Source: Myxococcales bacterium (GTDB lineage: Bacteria > Myxococcota > Myxococcia > Myxococcales > Myxococcaceae). From it: a stretch of DNA of 36,660 nucleotides. The stretch lies in assembly GCA_030681895.1 (NCBI GenBank), contig JAUXRI010000323.1:1-36660 (forward strand). Direction: 5' to 3'. Below the pieces are notes generated by a model, which was not told the origin of the DNA, did not search any database, and was given only the letters and a program-made list of their open reading frames with translations. The translations under genes were made by a program, and so were the position numbers. Shown here in pieces: positions 15,970-22,801 of this stretch. Every line of letters starts with the position of its first letter. Position 1 is the first letter of the stretch.

Positions 15970-17085
15970 ATGGTCGCGCTCCTGGTGGTCGTCGTGCTGG
16001 GCCAGAGTTCGCCGATGGGCGGGAGGGCACCAGGCCGGCTGACGGTGAACGAGCAGCCAGCGCCGACGCCTCCGCCCGCCTCCGATGATGACTGGGCAGG
16101 CACGCGGCCGGGCTCGAAGCCGCTGCAGCGAGAGGTTCGACGGCCCGCGTCCACGGAACCCGAGCGCTGGTCGGCCGGGGCCACGAAGCGCTTCGTCGGG
16201 GCGTTGCTGGGAGGAGCCATCGGTGCCGCGCTCCCGCTGACACCAGGCGCCCTCGCGACGAACGGGTGCCCGACCCTGGCGCCGTGCCCGGGCTGGGGCC
16301 TCGTCGCAGGCATCGCTGCACCGCTCCTCTCGGTGCTTGGAGCGTCGCTGGGCTACTCGTTGATGGGCGGCGAGCCGAGCGTGGGCGCTGCGTTGGCAGG
16401 ACTGATCGGTGGGCTCGCGGCGGCAGCGGCGCTGTCGCTGCTGGACCTGGCGCTCTCCACCCAACCGACCTCGAGGCCCCGGTGGCCCGCCATCGTCGCC
16501 GCGTCGGGGCTTGCTCTGTCGTTCTCCGTGCTCGCCATGGAGGCACGCAGCGACGCGCTCGACCGGGCGCCGTTCATCGCGTCGCCGGCGAGCCGCATCG
16601 TGCTCACGGCGCTCGCGTTGGTCGGCACTCTGGGCATCGAGGCCCTCGTGGTCGGGCTCCTCGCGAGCACCTTCGGAGGAGGAGTCCTGGCTGCGGTGAT
16701 CGTGGTGGCCTCGTTGGGCCTGACACCGCTGGTTCCCATCGCAGTCCATCGAGCCCTGGACGGGAAAGGGAGCTTCGGTGCTGGCTACCTGGGCTGGGCC
16801 GCCTCACTGGCCGTCGCGGGCATCGCCGTCGTGGGAATCGCGGCGACGTCATCGTCGCTGTTCAGTGGTGACCCTGCGCTCATCAGCATCCTCGCGATCT
16901 CCATCACGTGCGGCTCGCTCGCCGCGGCACTCGGCGTGCCCCTCTTCCTCGAGTGGAGTCACGGCAACGCGCTGATCGAAGAATCGGAGAACGCGCCGGC
17001 GGTGAAGGCGCAGCTCTCGTTCGCTCCCGTCGTTGGGCCAACCGGGCTCACTGGCGGAGCGCTCGCCCTCACGGGCACGTTCTAG
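15970..17085 (+). CDS. Multi-pass membrane protein of unknown function
   Basis: A 371-residue protein with a short hydrophobic start (MVALLVVVVLGQS, a possible signal peptide). A Pro/Asp/Arg-rich segment follows to about residue 70. About eight membrane spans then fill the rest, many Gly/Ala-rich (FVGALLGGAIGAALPL, GAALAGLIGGLAAAAALSLL, LAVAGIAVVGIAAT). The C-terminal 40 residues are polar and should be cytoplasmic or periplasmic. No transporter or enzyme motif was recognised. ATG 15970 was chosen over 15904 because only the shorter form starts with a signal-like segment. The stop TAG shares the palindrome CTAG with the stop of the opposing MYXO-CTERM gene. Confidence 0.75.
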   Translation: MVALLVVVVLGQSSPMGGRAPGRLTVNEQPAPTPPPASDDDWAGTRPGSKPLQREVRRPASTEPERWSAGATKRFVGALLGGAIGAALPLTPGALATNGCPTLAPCPGWGLVAGIAAPLLSVLGASLGYSLMGGEPSVGAALAGLIGGLAAAAALSLLDLALSTQPTSRPRWPAIVAASGLALSFSVLAMEARSDALDRAPFIASPASRIVLTALALVGTLGIEALVVGLLASTFGGGVLAAVIVVASLGLTPLVPIAVHRALDGKGSFGAGYLGWAASLAVAGIAVVGIAATSSSLFSGDPALISILAISITCGSLAAALGVPLFLEWSHGNALIEESENAPAVKAQLSFAPVVGPTGLTGGALALTGTF

Positions 17086-19670
17086 CCGCGGCGACGACGC
17101 GCCAGCAGCAGCAAGACCAGCCCGACCAGCAGCGACGCATCGGCCGAGGCGCACCCGCAGCCGGGCTTGGTGACGATCATCGTCGGCCCGCCACCACCCG
17201 CACCGCTTCGCGCATCGAGCGTGAACGAGCACTCCACCCACTCGGTGACGTTCTGCCCGTCCTTCGAGCGCATGCGCACGCGGTACTTTTGATCTTCTTC
17301 GAAGGAGACCGACATCAGCGACACCGTCGTCTCGGTCGCGCTGTTCGCCATCACGTCGGCCTTGAACAGCGGCATCGCGAACATGCGATCGTCGCCCTTC
17401 GTGATCTGCACCTCGACGATGACGGTGTCCTGCTCCACGTCGAGGATGGGCGGAATCACCACCGAGGTCGGCGCCGTCATGAAGACCTGGTCGGCGCACA
17501 GGCCCATGGCGAAGGGCGCTCCCGGCGTCGGCACCATCGGCGCCATGTTGGTGCGCGTGGTGAAGGCGTTCGCGTTGCCGGGCTGGCTGCGCGCGCCGCG
17601 CGAATCGACGGCGGTCGCGCGGGCGAAGTACTGCGTGCCCCAGTCGAGATCCTGCGTCACCGTCCACATCGTGTTGGTGGCGCCGACGGTCTCGGGCACC
17701 GGAGGGCTCAGGACGACGACCTGCGAGAAGTTCGCGCTGCGTGACACCTCGAAGATGTACGAGATCCCCTCGCCTTCCGGGTCGGTCGGGCGCACCACCT
17801 CGAGCGTGGGCCGGCGCAGCATCACCGTCTCGCCGTCTGCGGGCTTCACGAGCAACGGCGGGCTGGGCGGCTCGTTGGTGACGTCGACGACGAAGGGCAG
17901 CTCGGCGCTCCAGGGGCTGTAGCCGGTGAGCGGGTCGCCATCGAAGGCGCGCACCTTCCACTGCAGCCGGGCGTTCTCGGGCAGAGACATGGTGGTGAAC
18001 GCAATCACGCCGAATACGCCGCCATCGGGGTCGATGCCGGCGTCGTTGCCCTGCACCGAGCCCGAGGCGAACACCGCGCCACCGTCGAGCCACGACACCT
18101 GGAACTCGTAGAGCAGCGGGTTCACGTCCTCGTCGCTCGCTTCACGGCAGCTGAGACTCGGGCGTGACGTCATCACGATGGCACCAGCATCGGGAGCGAC
18201 CTGAACGGGAACGGACGGCGGAACGTTCACGGCGCTCACCGCGATGAGCACCTGCTTCGTGATGGTGAACTCGGCGTCGGCGACGGTGAGCGTGAGCGTG
18301 TACGGGCTGCGTCGCGCGCCGAGCTGCGAGGGCGAGAACGGCACCATGCCGGCCCCGCTCGCCGCGTTGAAGGACCCGGCGCTCAGCGACACGTTCTGGG
18401 AGTCGCGCAGGTCCCACGAGGCCATCAGCGGGTTGCTCTCGGGATCGCTGAACGAGACGGCGACGGTGACGAGGCCACCTTCGTTGACGGTGATCGTCGC
18501 GGGAGGCGCGGGCGTGGGCGTGCCCTGCACGTTCGCGGTGATGGTGGGCGGCCGGTTGCCCATCTCGAGGCGCACCTCGTACGGGCCAGCGGAACCTTGA
18601 GTCGCGCCGCTCCAGCTTGTGTCGCCGAAGGTGCTGACCGCCGCGCAGACGCGGCCCGCGGTGGAGACGACGCCGGTGTCGAGCCGCGCTTCGAACGATC
18701 TCGGACCCGAGTCGTCGTCTTCAGCGACCTTCGCGCCGCCGCGCCAGAACGACACCACGGGGTCGACCCAGGGACTGACCCGAACACCGCCATCAGCGAG
18801 CGCGCCCAATGTTCCGACCGCCGACACGAAGTAGCGCTCACCAGCCACCGCGTCCCAGCAGAAGAAGTCGACGTCGCCTGCGTTGCGTGGGCCGATGGAG
18901 CCCGTGCCCACGAGGCCCTGCGGCGGCGTCAGGCGAAGGGGCGACACATCGACGGCGGTGCCGGCATCGAGGCTGTTGTTGGGCTCGTTCGGGTCAGCAG
19001 GCGCTGAACCGATGACGAGGTCTCCGCCCACGCCGTTGACGTTCGCGGTGATGGCGAAGGGCGGGCCGATGACGTCGGCGCGGGCGTAGTTCGGGTCGTG
19101 CACGACGAGGCGGACCTGGGCAGGCGGCATGCCTCGAAACGAGGTCTCTCCCAGCCGGCTCGCGGGCGTCGTCTTCGAGACGTCGTTGTGATGCACGCGG
19201 AAGTCGGCGACCGACTCGAGGCGAACGAAGAGCCCGCCGAGGGGCACGGCAGGCGACGAGACGGTGCGGCCCTCGAGGCCTCCGTTCACCTCGACCGCGA
19301 TGTCGACGCCAGTGCGCGCATCGGAGCCCGCCAGCACCAGCTCGTCGGCGTCTTCAGCGAGGTACCCCGACGAGGTCGGCGCGGCGACGTCGTACCAGCG
19401 GTCTCCGTAGTTCGCCGACAGCGCCATGCTCATGCGCGTGTCGACCTTGTACGTGCCCGCGGCGAGGCCCGGCATCGTGTAGTCGCCGTTCGTGTCGGTG
19501 GTGACGACGCGGCCGTTCGGCGGCTGAAAGCTGTAGCCCTTCGCGGTGCGCGCCCAGAGCCGCACCTCCATGCCGGCCACGCCAGTGCCCGCGCTCGTCA
19601 CGCGGCCCGAGACTGATGCCGCCATCGCCGGGCTGACAGACAGGAGGATGAGGAGGAGCGTCGCGCGCAC
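17082..19670 (-). CDS. MYXO-CTERM surface protein with CnaB-like, PPC-like and Ig-like domains
   Basis: An 862-residue exported protein. A signal peptide (MRATLLLILLSVSPAMA) follows a GTG start at 19670, which has GGGG five bases before it. Residues about 20-105 form a CnaB/carboxypeptidase-regulatory-like domain (TTDTNGDYTMPGLAAGTYKV). A second such strand set follows to about 215. DPNEPNNSLDAGT near 230 opens a pre-peptidase C-terminal (PPC)-like domain to about 380. Three Ig/FN3-like modules follow, each starting with a Pro-Pro motif (NRPPTI, NVPPSVP, NEPPSPP). The tail has a GAGGGG linker, GCGC (C838, C840), a Leu/Val-rich helix and RRRRG. This is a MYXO-CTERM sorting signal, cut by a myxosortase and used for surface anchoring. 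No catalytic domain was seen. Confidence 0.88.
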   Translation of the reverse strand: MRATLLLILLSVSPAMAASVSGRVTSAGTGVAGMEVRLWARTAKGYSFQPPNGRVVTTDTNGDYTMPGLAAGTYKVDTRMSMALSANYGDRWYDVAAPTSSGYLAEDADELVLAGSDARTGVDIAVEVNGGLEGRTVSSPAVPLGGLFVRLESVADFRVHHNDVSKTTPASRLGETSFRGMPPAQVRLVVHDPNYARADVIGPPFAITANVNGVGGDLVIGSAPADPNEPNNSLDAGTAVDVSPLRLTPPQGLVGTGSIGPRNAGDVDFFCWDAVAGERYFVSAVGTLGALADGGVRVSPWVDPVVSFWRGGAKVAEDDDSGPRSFEARLDTGVVSTAGRVCAAVSTFGDTSWSGATQGSAGPYEVRLEMGNRPPTITANVQGTPTPAPPATITVNEGGLVTVAVSFSDPESNPLMASWDLRDSQNVSLSAGSFNAASGAGMVPFSPSQLGARRSPYTLTLTVADAEFTITKQVLIAVSAVNVPPSVPVQVAPDAGAIVMTSRPSLSCREASDEDVNPLLYEFQVSWLDGGAVFASGSVQGNDAGIDPDGGVFGVIAFTTMSLPENARLQWKVRAFDGDPLTGYSPWSAELPFVVDVTNEPPSPPLLVKPADGETVMLRRPTLEVVRPTDPEGEGISYIFEVSRSANFSQVVVLSPPVPETVGATNTMWTVTQDLDWGTQYFARATAVDSRGARSQPGNANAFTTRTNMAPMVPTPGAPFAMGLCADQVFMTAPTSVVIPPILDVEQDTVIVEVQITKGDDRMFAMPLFKADVMANSATETTVSLMSVSFEEDQKYRVRMRSKDGQNVTEWVECSFTLDARSGAGGGGPTMIVTKPGCGCASADASLLVGLVLLLLARRRRG

Positions 19671-19698
19671 GGGGACCCCAAGACTCGCATGCCTGAGG

Positions 19699-19706
19699 CC
19701 CCCCCC
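19699..19706 (+). repeat. Run of eight C at the start of the AurF-like gene
   Basis: Eight consecutive C lie ten bases into a short open frame that begins with ATG 19689. That frame is not the frame of the following long gene. With seven C, the ATG would join the main frame directly and read MPEAPPPALVETEP. The tract could therefore be a slippage site, a sequencing or assembly error, or coincidence. Confidence 0.5.
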
Positions 19707-19749
19707 ACCAGCGCTCGTCGAAACCGAACCGCAGGAGTACAACCGTCAC

Positions 19750-20856
19750 GTGTTCGCCCTCGAAGAGCTCAAGCGGCTGCGCGCCTTCGCCACCCGGCGC
19801 CTGGCCAACCCTCACGGGCAACAGCTCGGGCAGTACCTCGACGGGGTCAACTGGCAGGTGGCGCTCGCCGATCGCGCGCTGGTGCCGTGGGAGATGAGCC
19901 TGGGGTTCCACACGCCCTTCTGGGCCGGGTTCTCCGAGGAGCAGAAGCTCGCGCTCAACCACTGGACGTACGCGATGATGTACTTCCGCATCGGCGACGG
20001 TGAGCGCTTCGTGGTGTGCACCAACTCGGTGGTGGCCGACCTGGTCCACTCGTTCGAGCCCGAGCTCGCCGGCCTGCTGCGCCTCGAGACGCACGAGGAG
20101 ATCGATCACATCGCCGCGTTCGGGCGCGTCTTCGCGGCCGTCCAGCAACGCCACGGCTTCGTCGCCGCGAAGATGCCCGTGAAGCCGCTGCGCCCGCTCT
20201 TCGTCTCCAAGCCCTTCGTACGCTTCCTCGTCGCGACGTTCGGCGCCGACTTCGTCGTCACGTATTACTTCGGCCGCGGCCTCGTGAATCACATGGGCAA
20301 GGCGTTCGAGACGCGGGTGGCGACGCTGGCCGAGGGCAGCCCGGCGTTGACGAAGCTGTCGATGCTCCACACCGTCGACGAGAACCGGCACATGGCGGTG
20401 TCACGCATGATGGCGGCGTGCGGGTACGAGCTGCTCCATCGCAAGCGCACCTCGAGCGCGCTCTACGAAGCGGCCAACCACGTGATGCAGCGCACGGTGG
20501 TGCAGTACACGTTCTCCGACCGCATCACGACGGGCCAGGAGCGCGCGATGTCGCAGCGCATGGTGCCGCAGATGACGTCACTGGCCGGCATCGACAGACC
20601 CACGCTCCGCGCCTGCATCGACGCGCACTTCGACGGCGTCACCGGCATCGAGCACGCGAAGAACGAGTTCATGCCGAAGTTCAACCAGCGCCTCATGGAG
20701 CGCGCGTGCCTCTCGGGCGACGAGAAGCGCATGTGGTTCGACCTGCTCAACTCGTTGCAACGGAACCTGCAGTTCTTCCCTGCCGGCTGGCGGCCGGGCG
20801 ACGGGCTGGTGACCGAGGCCTTCGACGACGAAGGGCCATCGGCGCTCGCCTCGTAG
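19750..20856 (+). CDS. Probable di-iron oxygenase, AurF-like / ferritin-like fold
   Basis: A 368-residue helical protein with two ExxH metal motifs: E117-x-x-H120 (LETHEEIDHI) and E211-x-x-H214 (TVDENRHMAV). Two such pairs on separate helices, with further acidic residues upstream (WEMSLGFH and ERFVVCTN), are the mark of a ferritin-like di-iron centre. The spacing and the VDENRHMA motif suggest the AurF N-oxygenase family, but another ferritin-like oxidase or ribonucleotide-reductase-like protein is possible. GTG 19750 is the first usable in-frame start, with AGGAG at 19733-19737 (a long 12-base spacer). The true N-terminus may lie at ATG 19689 if the C8 tract there is really C7. No signal peptide. 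Its stop is three bases from the histidine kinase stop on the other strand. Confidence 0.75.
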   Translation: MFALEELKRLRAFATRRLANPHGQQLGQYLDGVNWQVALADRALVPWEMSLGFHTPFWAGFSEEQKLALNHWTYAMMYFRIGDGERFVVCTNSVVADLVHSFEPELAGLLRLETHEEIDHIAAFGRVFAAVQQRHGFVAAKMPVKPLRPLFVSKPFVRFLVATFGADFVVTYYFGRGLVNHMGKAFETRVATLAEGSPALTKLSMLHTVDENRHMAVSRMMAACGYELLHRKRTSSALYEAANHVMQRTVVQYTFSDRITTGQERAMSQRMVPQMTSLAGIDRPTLRACIDAHFDGVTGIEHAKNEFMPKFNQRLMERACLSGDEKRMWFDLLNSLQRNLQFFPAGWRPGDGLVTEAFDDEGPSALAS

Positions 20857-20859
20857 CGC

Positions 20860-22692
20860 CTAGCGACGTGGCGCGGACGGCGTGGCCCGCGGCGGCGTGA
20901 CGAAGCCCTCCCGCTCGCTCCCTCCGGGCAACCGAATCATGAAGGTCGTGCCGCGCTCGGCGTTCGCGCGCGCTGACACCTCGCCCCCGTGGCTCTCGAC
21001 GATGCGCTTGACGACGGCGAGGCCCAGCCCGGTTCCCGTCGCCTTGGTCGTGAAGAAGGGCTGGAACATCTTCTCGGTCACGCGCGTGGAGAGCCCAAGG
21101 CCCTCGTCACGCACCTCGATGATCAGCCACGGCACCTGCGCCTTCGGCTCGATGCGCGCAGTGACGGTCACGACACCACCGCGGGGCATCGCCTGCGCCG
21201 CGTTCACCACGAGGTTGATCAGTGCCTGCCGCAGCAGGTGGGCGTCGACGGGGAACGGCGGCAGCTCACGGTCGAACGACGTCACCACCTTGAGCGGAAC
21301 CGATGGCGTCAACGTCTGGGTGGCCGCGTCGACCGCGCCGGCGATGAAGGGCTCGATGGCGATGGCCTTCTTCACCAGCTCGTACGGGCGCGCGAAGTCG
21401 AGCAGGTCGGCGACGATGCGGTTGAGACGATCGGCCTCCTCGCCCACCATGTTGAGGAGCATCTCGGCGTCGCCGGTCGGCTTGGTGAGGCGCTTGAGCG
21501 TGGTGAGGGAGTTGAAGATGACGCCGAGCGGGTTGCGCACCTCGTGGGCCATGACGGCGGCCAGCTCACCGAGCGCGGCGAGCCGCTCGTGCCGCACCAC
21601 CTCGGCCTGCGCGCGGGCGAGCTCGTCGTAGCTCTTCTTGAGGTCGGCGTAGAGCCGCTGCGACTCCTGGTACAGGCGCTGGCGCTCGAGGAGCGACGCC
21701 ATCTGCAGCCCGAGGATCTCGGCGCTGCGCAGCTCGGTCTCGGAGAACGGCCGGGGCGCGCGGCGAAACAGGCTCAACAGCCCGACGCTCTGGTCCTCGA
21801 GCGCGAGCGGCACCAGCGCGGCGTGCGCGAACCCCGCGGCCTTCACGACGTCTGAACCTTCGCGCATGTCCTCGACCGCGATCGACATCGGTGCGCGCCC
21901 CAGGGGGCCCTCAGGCAGCGCGAAGGAACGGTACGCCTCGACGAGCGGCCCGGCGTACCCGAACGCGTCCCCCACCAGCACGAAGTTCGCCGTCTCGCGT
22001 TCGAAGCGGTGGAGCGTGCCGGCGTCGGCGCCCGTGCTGCGGCACACCGTCTCGAGCGCCTGCTGACAGAGCTCCCGCACGTCGGTGCGCGTGGACGAGA
22101 CCGAGAGCCGATGCACGAGCTCGAGCTCGGCGTTGCGGCGATCGAGCCGCGCGGCGCCTTCCACCACGCTGAGCGCGCTGCCCACCTGAAGCGCAAACAG
22201 GCTCAGCAGCGGAAGGTCGGCCTCGGCGAGCTCGTCGTGCATGAAGATGACGGCGCCCCAGTTCTCCTTGCGAATCGAGAGCGGCGCGACGACCGCGCAC
22301 TGTCGCACCGAGGCGTCGACGAGGCGCTTGAGCGTCTCGGGCGCTCCCACGCCGTCGAGCCACAGCCCGGTGGTCTCGCGCAGCTGGGGAACGAAGAGGC
22401 CACGATCGTTCCGGAGCACGCCGAACAGCTCGGCGTTGGTGAGTAGATGAAACCCCTCGAGTTGAGCCGCGACGCCGCGCGAGATCTGCAGCAGCCCTTC
22501 ACGCTGCGTCACCGAACGGAGCGTGTACTGATCGCCCGACAGCTGAACGATGGCGACGTCGAACCCCATCGCCTCGAGGCCCGCAGAACCCTCCGCCAGG
22601 CCTTCTTCGACGGTGTGGGCGCCTTGAACCTTGAGAGTGATCTCGGTGAGGGCTCGCGCCAGACTCTCACGCTGTAAAGGCTGTTGCGTCAC
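20860..22692 (-). CDS. Soluble GAF-GAF sensor histidine kinase
   Basis: A 610-residue histidine kinase with no membrane segment. Two GAF-like domains occupy about 20-180 and 195-335 (CAVVAPLSIRKENWGAVIF and HAALVPLALEDQSVGLLSLF mark the cores). A coiled coil follows (about 335-375). The phospho-acceptor His383 lies in AVMAHEVRNPLGVI, and dimerisation helices continue to about 445. The ATPase domain shows N box LINLVVNAAQAMP, G1 VRDEGLGLS, F/G2 region FFTTKATGTGLGL and a final GTTFMIRLP. All catalytic boxes are intact. It lacks a receiver domain, and no response-regulator gene lies in the window, so it is an orphan kinase here. Start GTG 22692 has a weak GGTGGAT upstream. It is divergent from the vWA gene, with about 110 bases between, where both promoters should lie. 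Confidence 0.94.
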   Translation of the reverse strand: MTQQPLQRESLARALTEITLKVQGAHTVEEGLAEGSAGLEAMGFDVAIVQLSGDQYTLRSVTQREGLLQISRGVAAQLEGFHLLTNAELFGVLRNDRGLFVPQLRETTGLWLDGVGAPETLKRLVDASVRQCAVVAPLSIRKENWGAVIFMHDELAEADLPLLSLFALQVGSALSVVEGAARLDRRNAELELVHRLSVSSTRTDVRELCQQALETVCRSTGADAGTLHRFERETANFVLVGDAFGYAGPLVEAYRSFALPEGPLGRAPMSIAVEDMREGSDVVKAAGFAHAALVPLALEDQSVGLLSLFRRAPRPFSETELRSAEILGLQMASLLERQRLYQESQRLYADLKKSYDELARAQAEVVRHERLAALGELAAVMAHEVRNPLGVIFNSLTTLKRLTKPTGDAEMLLNMVGEEADRLNRIVADLLDFARPYELVKKAIAIEPFIAGAVDAATQTLTPSVPLKVVTSFDRELPPFPVDAHLLRQALINLVVNAAQAMPRGGVVTVTARIEPKAQVPWLIIEVRDEGLGLSTRVTEKMFQPFFTTKATGTGLGLAVVKRIVESHGGEVSARANAERGTTFMIRLPGGSEREGFVTPPRATPSAPRR

Positions 22693-22767
22693 GAGCGCGC
22701 AGTATCCACCGAAAGCGGGCGAATCCTCTCGGTGTATGAGAATTCAGCACTGTATTCGGGAGGTTAC

Positions 22768-22782
22768 GCACCTTCTCGGTGC
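22768..22782 (+). promoter_or_regulatory. Small hairpin in the leader of the vWA gene
   Basis: GCACC (22768-22772) and GGTGC (22778-22782) can pair around a five-base loop, 20 bases before the start of the vWA/MYXO-CTERM gene. No Shine-Dalgarno is visible before that ATG. A regulatory role is only a possibility. Confidence 0.25.
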
Positions 22783-22801
22783 CCACTGCCGATACCACCT
22801 C

